Positions 6,903-14,299 of a DNA stretch of 24,210 bases are shown one piece after another (the first letter of the stretch is position 1; each line of letters starts with the position of its first letter). Source of the stretch: JAHFRG01 sp041495205 (GTDB lineage Bacteria > Pseudomonadota > Gammaproteobacteria > Burkholderiales > JAHFRG01); the NCBI GenBank assembly GCA_041495205.1, contig JBGQCF010000035.1:1-24210 (forward strand), written 5' to 3'. A program made the position numbers and the translations under genes. Below the pieces are notes generated by a model, which did not search any database, was not told where the DNA came from, and saw only the letters and a list, made by a program, of their open reading frames with translations.

Positions 6903-8289
6903 AGCCACCTTTATGCAACAAGTCGCCACTCACCTTCTTTACCGCCCCGTGTCCAACCAGAGCTTCTCCAACAGCGAAGAAACCCTGAAGCAAATCGCAC
7001 AGGATATCCTGCGGCGCGCGAGCGAGGGCGGGGCAAGCGCTTGCGAGGCTGACGTGTCGGAAGGCTTCGGGCAGAATGTCACGGTGCGCCGCGGTGAAGT
7101 GGAAACGATCGAATATAACCGCGACAAGGGAGTCGTGGTCACGGTCTATCTCGGCAAGCAACGCGGCTACGCCGGCACTTCGGATTTTTCAGCTCCGGCG
7201 GTGCGTGATACCGTGGATGCCGCCCTGTCCATCGCGCGCTATACGGCAGCAGATGAGTGCGCCGGCCTGCCTGATGAAAACCTGCTGGCGCGCGATATTC
7301 CCGACCTTAATCTTTACCACCCGTGGGAACTGAACGTGGAACAGGCCATTGAGCATGCGCGTTCGTGCGAGGCTGCGGCGTTTGCGGTGGATAAACGCAT
7401 CAGTAATTCCGAGGGCGCCAGCGTTTCCATCCAGGAATGGCATTTTGCCTACGCCAACAGCCTCGGCTTCATGGCCGGGTTCCCGAGCTCGCGTCACAGC
7501 ATCGGCTGCGCGGTTATTGCCGGCAAGGATGACGCGATGCAGCGCGACGATTGGTACACCGTGGCGCGTGCGCAAAACGACTTGGAAACCGCGGAAAACG
7601 TCGGCCGTAAAGCCGGCAGCCGCTGCGTGCGCCGCCTCGGCGCGAGAAAAATCAGCACGCAGCAGGTACCGGTGCTGTTTGAAGCGCCGCTTGCGGCAAG
7701 CCTGATCGGCCATTTCGTCGCCGCGGTAAGCGGCGGCAGCCTGTACCGCAAATCGTCTTTCCTGCTGGACAGTCTGGGAAAACAGGTGTTTGCTCCTTTG
7801 GTGCAGATCAAGGAATTGCCGCATCTCGAAAAAGGCCTGGCAAGCTGCGCTTTTGACGACGAAGGCGTGATCACACGAACGCGAGAGGTGGTCAAGGACG
7901 GGGTATTGCAGGGTTATTTTCTGGGCAGCTATTCGGCGCGCAAGCTGGGGATGCAATCCACCGGAAATGCGGGCGGCAACCACAATTTGCTGCTGCAAGG
8001 CGGAGAATTGGATTTGACAGGCCTGCTGAAAAAAATGGATAGAGGTTTACTGGTTACCGAATTGCTCGGGTATGGGGTGAACCTGATTACCGGGGATTAC
8101 TCTCGCGGTGCCGCCGGTTTTTGGGTGGAGCATGGAGAAATCCAATATCCGGTGCAGGAAATCACTATTGCCGGCAATCTCAAGGACATGTTCCGCGGCA
8201 TTAGCGCAGTCGGCAAAGATATTCTGATACGCGGCTCGAAGCAATGCGGTTCCATCCTTATAGATAACATGACTGTCGCCGGGGATTGA
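6898..8289 (+). CDS. pmbA: Metalloprotease-like protein PmbA (TldE)
   Basis: A 463-residue protein of the TldD/PmbA family, a partner that with TldD forms a peptidase acting on unfolded peptides, microcin precursors and CcdA. The N-terminal domain shows ACEADVSEGFGQNVTVRRGEVETIEYNRDKG, the classic family block. The C-terminal half has FDDEGV, GNAGGNHNLLLQGG, ELLGYGVNLITGDYSRGAAGF and GNLKDMFRGI. PmbA lacks the metal site of TldD, so activity probably needs TldD from elsewhere. The ATG at 6898 follows AGGAGG (6881-6886) with 11 bases between. Family similarity begins only at SNQSFSNSEE, so GTG at 6949 or ATG at 6913 could be the true start. Confidence 0.93.
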   Translation: MIATFMQQVATHLLYRPVSNQSFSNSEETLKQIAQDILRRASEGGASACEADVSEGFGQNVTVRRGEVETIEYNRDKGVVVTVYLGKQRGYAGTSDFSAPAVRDTVDAALSIARYTAADECAGLPDENLLARDIPDLNLYHPWELNVEQAIEHARSCEAAAFAVDKRISNSEGASVSIQEWHFAYANSLGFMAGFPSSRHSIGCAVIAGKDDAMQRDDWYTVARAQNDLETAENVGRKAGSRCVRRLGARKISTQQVPVLFEAPLAASLIGHFVAAVSGGSLYRKSSFLLDSLGKQVFAPLVQIKELPHLEKGLASCAFDDEGVITRTREVVKDGVLQGYFLGSYSARKLGMQSTGNAGGNHNLLLQGGELDLTGLLKKMDRGLLVTELLGYGVNLITGDYSRGAAGFWVEHGEIQYPVQEITIAGNLKDMFRGISAVGKDILIRGSKQCGSILIDNMTVAGD

Positions 8290-8292
8290 GGC

Positions 8293-8317
8293 CGGCATCA
8301 GAAGCAGGTTGATGCCG
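8293..8317 (+). other. Stem-loop after pmbA
   Basis: CGGCATCA (8293-8300) and TGATGCCG (8310-8317) form a perfect 8-bp stem with a nine-base loop, four bases after the pmbA stop codon. No T-run follows, so it is not a typical intrinsic terminator. It may protect the 3' end of the message or help termination weakly. Confidence 0.4.
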
Positions 8318-8379
8318 ACGGACGGCTTACAGCCTAAAGTTTATCCAAGGCACGCGGGAGCGCGCAGCTTGTCCTAACA

Positions 8380-8388
8380 TGGTAAAAT
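8380..8388 (+). promoter_or_regulatory. Possible extended -10 promoter of glyA
   Basis: TGG-TAAAAT (8380-8388) has the TGN extended -10 form and lies 34 bases before the glyA ATG. I see no convincing -35 at the correct distance, which extended -10 promoters can tolerate. Confidence 0.35.
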
Positions 8389-8422
8389 CGCACCTTCGAT
8401 TTATTGTAAGAAGGCCGCGACC

Positions 8423-9679
8423 ATGTCCTTTTCCATACAACATAATCTCGCCAGCGTTGACCCTGAGCTGTGGAAGGCGATTTGCGCCGAAAATCAACGC
8501 CAGGAAGATCATATCGAGCTGATCGCATCGGAAAATTATGCCAGCCCGGCAGTGTTGCAGGCGCAAGGTACGGTGCTGACCAACAAGTACGCCGAAGGCT
8601 ATCCCGGCAAACGCTACTACGGCGGCTGCGAATTCGTGGACATCGCCGAGCAGCTGGCAATAGACCGGGTGAAAGCGCTGTTCAATGCCGAGTTTGCCAA
8701 TGTGCAGGCGCATTCCGGTTCGCAGGCTAACCAGGCGGTTTACTTTGCGGTGCTGAAGCCGGGCGACACCATCCTCGGCATGTCGCTTGCTCACGGTGGG
8801 CATCTGACACACGGCGCTGCGGTCAACCTCAGCGGCAAAATCTTCCACGCCGTGACTTATGGTTTGCATCCTAAAACCGAAGAAATTGACTATGATGAAG
8901 TGGAACGGCTGGCAAAGCAGCACAAGCCCAAAATGATCATAGCCGGCGCGTCGGCGTACGCGCTGGTGATTGACTGGAAGCGCTTCCGGGAAATCGCCGA
9001 CAGCGTCGGAGCGTATTTCTTCGTCGACATGGCGCACTACGCTGGATTGATTGCCGCGGGTTATTACCCCAACCCGGTGGGCATCGCCGATTTTGTCACC
9101 AGCACCACGCACAAGACGCTGCGCGGCCCGCGCGGCGGCTTCATCCTGACCAGCAAGGAAGAACTCGCCAAGGCGATTAATTCCACCATTTTCCCCGGAA
9201 TTCAGGGGGGTCCCCTGATGCATGTGATTGCCGCCAAGGCGGTCGCATTCAAGGAAGCGATGAGCAAGGAATTCAAGCAATACCAGGAGCTGGTGATAGA
9301 CAACGCGCGGGTAATGGCGAAAGTGCTGCAAAAACGCGGTTTGCGCATTGTTTCGGGCCGCACCGACTGCCATTTGTTCCTGGTGGACCTGCGCGCCAAG
9401 AAAATCACCGGCAAGGATGCGGAAGCCGCACTGGGACGTGCGCATATCACTGTCAACAAGAACGCCATCCCCAACGATCCGGAGAAACCTTTTGTCACCA
9501 GCGGCATCCGCATCGGCACGCCGGCGATGACCACACGGGGTTTTCAGGAAATCGAAGCCGAACAATTGGCTAACCTGATTGCCGATGTGCTGGAGGCGCC
9601 CAACGACCAAAAGGTATTGCAGCGAGTCGCGGGAGAGGCGAAAGCGATGTGCACAAAGTATCCTGTGTATGGGAAGTAA
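8423..9679 (+). CDS. glyA: Serine hydroxymethyltransferase GlyA
   Basis: A 418-residue pyridoxal-phosphate enzyme of normal length that converts serine and tetrahydrofolate to glycine and 5,10-methylene-tetrahydrofolate in the cytosol. Family blocks: QEDHIELIASENYASPAVL, NKYAEGYPGKRYYGGCE, AHSGSQANQAV, VDMAHYAGLIAAG (201-213) and VTSTTHKTLRGPRGG, where Lys231 should form the Schiff base. The C-terminal SGIRIGTPAMTTRGF is also standard. AAGAAGG about nine bases before the ATG supports the start. The nrdR-riboflavin block follows, an order common in Proteobacteria, with a 70-base gap holding an inverted repeat. Confidence 0.98.
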   Translation: MSFSIQHNLASVDPELWKAICAENQRQEDHIELIASENYASPAVLQAQGTVLTNKYAEGYPGKRYYGGCEFVDIAEQLAIDRVKALFNAEFANVQAHSGSQANQAVYFAVLKPGDTILGMSLAHGGHLTHGAAVNLSGKIFHAVTYGLHPKTEEIDYDEVERLAKQHKPKMIIAGASAYALVIDWKRFREIADSVGAYFFVDMAHYAGLIAAGYYPNPVGIADFVTSTTHKTLRGPRGGFILTSKEELAKAINSTIFPGIQGGPLMHVIAAKAVAFKEAMSKEFKQYQELVIDNARVMAKVLQKRGLRIVSGRTDCHLFLVDLRAKKITGKDAEAALGRAHITVNKNAIPNDPEKPFVTSGIRIGTPAMTTRGFQEIEAEQLANLIADVLEAPNDQKVLQRVAGEAKAMCTKYPVYGK

Positions 9680-9681
9680 GG

Positions 9682-9742
9682 GGTGAGGAACAGGGAGTAG
9701 AAAAAGATGCTGACTTACACCCTTCACGCCTTATTCCTTACC
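9682..9742. repeat. Inverted repeat between glyA and nrdR
   Basis: GGTGAGGAA (9682-9690) pairs with TTCCTTACC (9734-9742) along all nine positions, with one G-U pair. Partial repeats of the same GTGAGG/CTTCAC words lie inside (CCCTTCACGCC near 9720). It resembles a decayed GTGAGG-type intergenic repeat. It ends seven bases before the nrdR start codon. Confidence 0.4.
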
Positions 9743-9749
9743 ACATATC

Positions 9750-10229
9750 ATGAAGTGCCCGTTCTGTAGCGAGCAAGACACCCAGGTGGTTGACTCGCGG
9801 GTGAACGAGGAAGGCACCAGTGTGCGCCGGCGCCGGCGCTGCTCTTCCTGCCTGAAACGCTTCACCACTTACGAAACCGTGGAATTGCGCATGCCGCAAA
9901 TCATCAAGCAAAACGGCAACCGCACCGAATTCGACCGCAGCCGTTTGCACACCGGCTTCATGCGCGCGCTGCACAAGCGCCCGGTTGCAGCGGAGCGGGT
10001 GGATGAAGCGATAGACCGCATCGTGCAAAAGCTGCTGAGCCTTGGTGAGCGCGAAGTGCCGTCGCGGCGCATCGGCGAAATGGTGATGAAGGAGTTGTAC
10101 AAGATGGACAAAGTGGCGTATATCCGCTTTGCCTCGGTGTACCGAAGTTTCCAGGACGAAGAAGATTTCCGCGACGCGATCAAGGAAGTGCAGCAGCCCG
10201 CCAAGAGCCGGCCGCGCCGCCGAGTTTGA
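9750..10229 (+). CDS. nrdR: Transcriptional repressor NrdR
   Basis: A 159-residue protein with the NrdR layout: a zinc ribbon with Cys3, Cys6, Cys31 and Cys34, a basic strip VRRRRRCSSC between them, and an ATP-cone domain (about residues 49-139) that senses dATP/ATP. NrdR represses ribonucleotide reductase genes when deoxynucleotides are abundant. MKCPFC at the very N-terminus confirms the start at 9750, although no Shine-Dalgarno sequence is visible; an inverted repeat ends seven bases upstream. No nrd genes are in the window, so its targets lie elsewhere. It comes directly before ribD with a 28-base gap, a conserved order. Confidence 0.97.
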   Translation: MKCPFCSEQDTQVVDSRVNEEGTSVRRRRRCSSCLKRFTTYETVELRMPQIIKQNGNRTEFDRSRLHTGFMRALHKRPVAAERVDEAIDRIVQKLLSLGEREVPSRRIGEMVMKELYKMDKVAYIRFASVYRSFQDEEDFRDAIKEVQQPAKSRPRRRV

Positions 10230-10257
10230 ATCATTTCACCACGGGTTTAACCTCGTG

Positions 10258-11343
10258 ATGTTTTCCCCAGACGATCACCGTTACATGGCGCAAGCCTTGC
10301 GTCTCGCCGAGCAAGGTTTGTACACCACCAGCCCGAATCCGCGCGTGGGCTGCATCATCGTGCGCGAAGGAAAAGTGATAGGGCAGGGTTGGCATGAACG
10401 CGCCGGGCAGCCTCATGCGGAAATCAATGCGCTCAACATGGCAGGAGAAAAAGCACGCGGCGCAACGGTGTATGTCACGCTGGAGCCTTGCAATCATCAG
10501 GGGCAAACCGGCCCTTGCGCCGAGTCGCTGATTAAATCCGGCGTGGCGCGGGTAGTTGCGGCGATGCGGGACCCCAACCCGCTGGTCGAAGGCGGCGGAT
10601 TGGAAAAGATCAAACAGGCCGGCGTCCAAACCGAATGCGGGATTCTGGAAAACGAAGCGCGCGAATTGAACATCGGTTTTATTTCGCGCATGACCCGCGG
10701 CCGTCCCTGGGTAAGAATGAAAATAGCTGCAAGCCTTGACGGCAAGACCGCGCTCAACAACGGCAAGAGCCGCTGGATTACCGGCGAGGCGGCAAGGCAG
10801 GATGCGCACCACTGGCGCGCCCGTTCCTGCGCGGTCCTCACCGGCATCGGCACCGTCAGGGACGACGACCCGCAGCTTACGGTGCGGCACGTGAAAACAT
10901 CGCGGCAACCCCTGCGCGTGGTGGTGGACAGCAAGCTGGAAATTCTTCCCACGGCGCGTGTACTGCAAGGCGGCAGCGTCCTGATATTTTGCGCGGTTGA
11001 CGATGGAACCAGGATTTCCAGGTTAAAGGATGCCGGCGCCGAGGTGATTATTTTGCCAAACCAGGAAGGCAAGGTAGAGCTGGGCCAGATGATGGTATCG
11101 CTCGCAAAGTTTGAGGTGAATGAAGTCCTGGTGGAGGGCGGCTTCAGGCTTAACGGTTCGCTTCTGAAAGCGGGACTGGTGGACGAGTTGCTGCTTTACC
11201 TTGCCCCGCATTTGCTTGGCGATAACGCGCGCGGCATGTTTGATTTGCCCGAGTTAACGGAATTGGCCGGGCGGCGAGAACTGAAAATCCTCGACCTGCG
11301 CATGGTAGGGCAGGATATGCGCGTGCTGGCGCGCTTTGCGTAG
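10258..11343 (+). CDS. ribD: Bifunctional riboflavin deaminase/reductase RibD
   Basis: From the ATG at 10258 the protein has 361 residues, the usual size. The N-terminal deaminase has the zinc site HAE (His53, Glu55) and EPCNHQGQTGPC (Cys78, Cys87). The C-terminal reductase domain begins near RPWVRMKIAASLDGKTAL, with SRWITGEAARQDAHHWRA and VEGGFRLNGSLL. It performs the second and third steps of riboflavin synthesis, deaminating and reducing the pyrimidine intermediate with NADPH. The frame is open further upstream to 10129 inside nrdR, but that part does not resemble RibD. No strong Shine-Dalgarno sequence is visible. Confidence 0.96.
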   Translation: MFSPDDHRYMAQALRLAEQGLYTTSPNPRVGCIIVREGKVIGQGWHERAGQPHAEINALNMAGEKARGATVYVTLEPCNHQGQTGPCAESLIKSGVARVVAAMRDPNPLVEGGGLEKIKQAGVQTECGILENEARELNIGFISRMTRGRPWVRMKIAASLDGKTALNNGKSRWITGEAARQDAHHWRARSCAVLTGIGTVRDDDPQLTVRHVKTSRQPLRVVVDSKLEILPTARVLQGGSVLIFCAVDDGTRISRLKDAGAEVIILPNQEGKVELGQMMVSLAKFEVNEVLVEGGFRLNGSLLKAGLVDELLLYLAPHLLGDNARGMFDLPELTELAGRRELKILDLRMVGQDMRVLARFA

Positions 11344-11505
11344 GAGGCTTTTCCCGTATTGGTCACGCGTGCGACGGGTGCGTCGGTTACCCCGGGGCCC
11401 GGACGCGGCATGTGATTGCTGAGGAACTGCGGCAGGCGTGGGGTATCCCGCAAGCCAAACGGCGCTACAATGACCTTTGCATTTGCGCGCAGGAAAGATC
11501 ACATA
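11344..11505 (+). other. GC-rich ribD-ribE spacer with possible leader and promoter
   Basis: This 162-base gap is unusual inside an otherwise tight operon. It contains a CGACG-GGTG-CGTCG hairpin (11372-11385) flanked by GGT/ACC, a C/G-rich palindromic stretch (CCCCGGGGCCC, 11390-11400) and a -10-like TACAAT (11466-11471) about 35 bases before ribE. I do not recognise an FMN riboswitch: its conserved GGGGCGGGGUG and ACCGGCGGU words are absent. Confidence 0.35.
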
Positions 11506-12096
11506 ATGTTTTCAGGCGTCATCGAAGCAATGGGCGAAATCAGCGAGGTAAAGCCGAGCGGTAAAGGCTTGCGCCTCACCATTGGCACCACCCTGGATTT
11601 AAGCGATATCAATACAGGCGACAGTATTGCCGTTGATGGCATATGCCTGACGGTGATTGCCCGCTCTGTCAATTCATTCAGCGCCGACGTGTCGCGGGAG
11701 ACTTTGAATTGCACCGCGGGTTTCGTGGAACGCGGCAAGGTCAACCTGGAAAAAGCGCTGCGGGTTTCTGACCGCATCGATGGGCATGTAGTGAGCGGCC
11801 ATGTTGACGGCGTGGGCCGGGTGGCGAAATTCGAGCGGGCGGGCGAGTGTTATTTACTGTCCATCAAGGCGCCGCGCGGGCTTTCTAAATTCATCGCACG
11901 CAAGGGTTCGATTGCGGTAAACGGCGTGAGCCTGACGGTAAACGAAGCCGAGGGCAGCACATTCGGAGTCAACCTGATACCGCATACGCTTGAAGTCACG
12001 AACATGAAGTATTTGAAACGAGGTGCCAGGGTGAACCTGGAAGTGGACATGATGGCGCGTTATGCAGAGCGTTTGTTAAAGGCTGGGCGCAAATGA
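11506..12096 (+). CDS. ribE: Riboflavin synthase, alpha subunit
   Basis: A 196-residue protein with two tandem lumazine-binding domains, the hallmark of riboflavin synthase, which makes riboflavin from two molecules of dimethylribityl-lumazine. The first repeat has MFSGVIEAMG and DGICLTV (44-50); the second has GHVVSGHVDGVG (93-104) and NGVSLTV (139-145), ending with NLIPHTLEVTN. AGGAAAG about nine bases before the ATG supports the start; the frame extends upstream without family similarity. The gene is called ribE or ribC depending on species. Its stop overlaps the next start as ATGA. Confidence 0.96.
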   Translation: MFSGVIEAMGEISEVKPSGKGLRLTIGTTLDLSDINTGDSIAVDGICLTVIARSVNSFSADVSRETLNCTAGFVERGKVNLEKALRVSDRIDGHVVSGHVDGVGRVAKFERAGECYLLSIKAPRGLSKFIARKGSIAVNGVSLTVNEAEGSTFGVNLIPHTLEVTNMKYLKRGARVNLEVDMMARYAERLLKAGRK

Positions 12097-13199
12097 GCTC
12101 GCGCATTTGCCCGATTCAAGACATCATTGCCGATGTCAGGGCCGGCAGGATGGTTATCCTGGTTGACGAGGAAGACCGCGAAGACGAGGGCGATTTGCTG
12201 CTAGCCGCGGAATTCGTCACGCCCGAAGCAATCAATTTCATGGCGAAACACGGACGCGGCCTGATTTGCCTGACGCTCACCGAAGAACGCTGCAAACAAC
12301 TGAATCTGCCGCTGATGGTGGTGCAAAATCGTTCTTTGCTTGGCACTAATTTCACCGCTTCAATTGAAGCAAGGGAGGGTGTTACTACCGGCATTTCCGC
12401 AGCCGACCGCGCACGCACCATTCAAGTCGCTGTGAAAAAGGATGCCAGCCCTGAAGATATCGCCCAGCCGGGACATGTTTTCCCCCTGATGGCACAGCAG
12501 GGCGGGGTATTGGCGCGCGCTGGGCATACCGAGGCGGGTTGCGATCTTGCCCAGCTTGCAGGACTTACGCCGGCGGCGGTCATTTGCGAGGTATTGAAAG
12601 ACAATGGCGAAATGGCCAGGCTTCCGGATTTGCTGGAATTCGCCAAGCAGCATCAATTGAAAATCGGCACCATAGCCGACCTTATTCATTACCGCGGTCG
12701 TACCGAGTCACTGGTCGAGCGCGTTACAGAGCGCGTGGTGGATACCGTGCACGGCAAATTCAAACTGCTTGCATACCGCGACAAGACGGCGAGTGCCACT
12801 CATCTCGCCTTGGTGAAAGGCGATATCGTTCCCGGTGAAGAAACGCTGGTGCGGGTGCATGAACCGTTGTCGGTCATGGATTTGCTGGATACCGGCGCCG
12901 GCGGGCATACCTGGAGCATTTACGATGCGCTGAAAACGATAGCGGCCACGGGCAAGGGCGTCATTCTTCTATTGCAGCGGCAGGAGGGCGCAGATGAGCT
13001 GCTGGAGCGGATAAAACCCGGACGCTCTACCGAAAAGAAGCCGGCGAGAACCGATTTGCGCAACTACGGTATAGGCATGCAAATTCTCAAGGACCTCAAG
13101 GTCACCAAAATGCGCTTGCTCGCTGCGCCGCGCAAGATGCCAAGCATGGCGGGATTTGGCCTGGAAGTTACCGGTTACGAGCTGCCCGATAAAAAATAG
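12093..13199 (+). CDS. ribB: 3,4-DHBP synthase RibB fused to a degenerate GTP cyclohydrolase II domain (RibBX-type)
   Basis: A 368-residue fusion. Residues 1-205 are an intact 3,4-dihydroxy-2-butanone-4-phosphate synthase, with the acidic metal loop DEEDREDEGDL (25-35), ACA-type loop VTTGISAADRA, and RAGHTEA with His145. Residues about 215-368 follow the GTP cyclohydrolase II fold (LVKGDI, RVHEPLS, LLLQRQEG, RNYGIGMQIL), but the zinc motif that normally holds three Cys (SECLTGD...CDCG) reads EPLSVMD...TGAGGHTWS, with no Cys at all, and QEGRNIGL reads QEGADELL. GTP cyclohydrolase activity is therefore not expected. This matches the RibBX form described in Proteobacteria. Calling it a bifunctional RibBA would be misleading. 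It is translationally coupled to ribE. Confidence 0.93.
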   Translation: MSSRICPIQDIIADVRAGRMVILVDEEDREDEGDLLLAAEFVTPEAINFMAKHGRGLICLTLTEERCKQLNLPLMVVQNRSLLGTNFTASIEAREGVTTGISAADRARTIQVAVKKDASPEDIAQPGHVFPLMAQQGGVLARAGHTEAGCDLAQLAGLTPAAVICEVLKDNGEMARLPDLLEFAKQHQLKIGTIADLIHYRGRTESLVERVTERVVDTVHGKFKLLAYRDKTASATHLALVKGDIVPGEETLVRVHEPLSVMDLLDTGAGGHTWSIYDALKTIAATGKGVILLLQRQEGADELLERIKPGRSTEKKPARTDLRNYGIGMQILKDLKVTKMRLLAAPRKMPSMAGFGLEVTGYELPDKK

Positions 13200-13216
13200 C
13201 GATTCATGGAACAGCA

Positions 13217-13675
13217 ATGAAAAAAATAGAACCCGATTTCAACGGCGCAAATTTGCGCATCGGCATCGTAATGAGCCAGTTCAACCGCGACATCAGCGCA
13301 GGCTTGCTCAACGCCTGCCTCGACGCGCTGCTGAAACACGGCGTGACTGACGAAGCGGTTACCCTGGTGACGGTTCCGGGCGCGTTGGAAATCCCGCTGG
13401 CGCTGCAAAAAATGGCGAATACCGGGAAGTTTGACGCACTCATTGCGCTGGGCGCGGTAATTCGCGGCGAAACTTACCATTTCGAAGTGGTGGCGAACCA
13501 GTCGGCAAGCGGCGTAGCTTCGGTGCAGCTTGATAGCGGCATTCCCGTGGCGAATGCCATATTGACCACCCTTGATGAAAAGCAAGCGCGCGCGCGCATG
13601 AGCAAGAAGGGCGCTGAAGCGGCCAGGGTAGCGATTGAAATGGCCAACCTGCTGCGGCGCCTGGACGAGAAATAG
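13217..13675 (+). CDS. ribH: 6,7-dimethyl-8-ribityllumazine synthase RibH
   Basis: A 152-residue protein of standard length that condenses the RibD/RibA-derived pyrimidine with the RibB product to lumazine, in an icosahedral or pentameric shell. Motifs: SQFNRDISAGL near the N-terminus, VPGALEIPLAL (53-63), GAVIRGETYHFE with His88 in the active site, and KKGAEAARVAIEMANLL at the end. It starts 17 bases after the RibB stop, with GGAACA as a modest ribosome site. The nusB start follows 16 bases after its stop, the classical ribH-nusB arrangement. Confidence 0.97.
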   Translation: MKKIEPDFNGANLRIGIVMSQFNRDISAGLLNACLDALLKHGVTDEAVTLVTVPGALEIPLALQKMANTGKFDALIALGAVIRGETYHFEVVANQSASGVASVQLDSGIPVANAILTTLDEKQARARMSKKGAEAARVAIEMANLLRRLDEK

Positions 13676-13691
13676 CGGCATTTCAAACCAA

Positions 13692-14144
13692 ATGACCACG
13701 ACCCGGCCACCCAAAGCCAGAAGCAGCCGCAGGCGCTCAAGGGAATTCGCGCTGCAGGCGCTGTACCAATGGCAGTTGGGTGGCGACACCGCCGACATCC
13801 TCGAAAAGCAGCTGCGCGCCGCAAAAGGCTTCGAGAAACTGGATGAAGCGTATTTTCTGACGCTGCTGCGCGGCGCAATCTCCGGTGCGCAAGAGCTCGA
13901 GCAAAAATTGCAGCCAAATCTTGATCGCCCGCTTAAGCAACTAAGCCCCATCGAGCGTGGCATTTTGCTGTTAGCCGCTTACGAGCTTGTGCATCAGCCC
14001 GATGTGCCCTACAAAGTCGTGATCAACGAGGCGGTGGAGCTGGCCAAGTCATTCGGCGGTACTGACGGGCATAAATACGTGAACGGTGTTCTCGACAAGC
14101 TCGCCGCCAAGTTGCGCGCGTCGGAATTTAAGGCAAAAGCTTGA
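13692..14144 (+). CDS. nusB: Transcription antitermination factor NusB
   Basis: A 150-residue all-helical RNA-binding protein. An Arg-rich N-terminus (ARSSRRRSREFALQALYQW) binds boxA RNA; SPIERGILLLAAYEL and YKVVINEAVELAKSFGGTDGHKYVNGVLDKLA are the conserved C-terminal blocks. With NusE (ribosomal protein S10) it supports antitermination in rRNA operons. The frame is open 19 codons further upstream, overlapping ribH, but homology begins at the ATG at 13692. The 155-base gap after it is filled by repeat DNA. Confidence 0.96.
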   Translation: MTTTRPPKARSSRRRSREFALQALYQWQLGGDTADILEKQLRAAKGFEKLDEAYFLTLLRGAISGAQELEQKLQPNLDRPLKQLSPIERGILLLAAYELVHQPDVPYKVVINEAVELAKSFGGTDGHKYVNGVLDKLAAKLRASEFKAKA

Positions 14145-14175
14145 ATCACAGAGGCACGGAAAAACCAAATCGATT

Positions 14176-14251
14176 AGACAGGATTTACAGGATTAGACAG
14201 ATTAACAGGATTTAATCATGTCAATCCTGAGAAATCCTGTTAATCCTGTCT
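14176..14251. repeat. CAGGATT inverted-repeat element, copy 1
   Basis: A 19-base left arm (14176-14194, AGACAGGATTTACAGGATT) pairs with 14233-14251 at 18 of 19 positions, with one T-T mismatch in the centre. Inside lies a second hairpin, CAGGATT (14206-14212) with AATCCTG (14223-14229). The same design occurs in copy 2 at 21770-21853. Flanking bases contribute further repeat words: CACAGAGGCACGGA at 14147 and CTCCGC units after it. It lies between nusB and thiL and could form a long hairpin in the message. Confidence 0.85.
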
Positions 14252-14263
14252 ATTTACTTTTCT

Positions 14264-14287
14264 CTCCGCATCTCCGCGTCTCCGCGG
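14264..14287. repeat. Three tandem CTCCGCNN octamers before thiL
   Basis: CTCCGCAT, CTCCGCGT and CTCCGCGG follow each other without a gap. The reverse complement resembles the CACAGAGGCACGGA stretch at 14147-14160 on the far side of the CAGGATT element, so both may be outer arms of one composite element. The last unit runs into GGTAAAAT and then the thiL start 12 bases later. Confidence 0.65.
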
Positions 14288-14299
14288 TAAAATCCTGAA

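Noticed and set aside
6870..6929. Longer DarP starting upstream at 6929
   Set aside because: The extra 20 residues do not resemble the family and overlap pmbA; the ATG at 6869 gives the normal length.
8293..8317. Intrinsic terminator after pmbA
   Set aside because: The stem is good, but no T-run follows on either strand, so it is listed only as a stem-loop.
8327..9727. 466-codon open frame on the minus strand opposite glyA
   Set aside because: It covers glyA almost exactly, its protein is rich in His, Arg and Gln without recognisable motifs, and glyA on the plus strand has full family signatures. It is a shadow of GC-rich codon use.
11344..11505. FMN riboswitch before riboflavin synthase
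   Set aside because: The conserved GGGGCGGGGUG and ACCGGCGGU elements are not present on the plus strand.
14172..14251. Possible short CRISPR array
   Set aside because: The repeated CAGGATT words are 7-9 bases long, face both ways as inverted arms and have no regular unique spacers; no cas gene is near.
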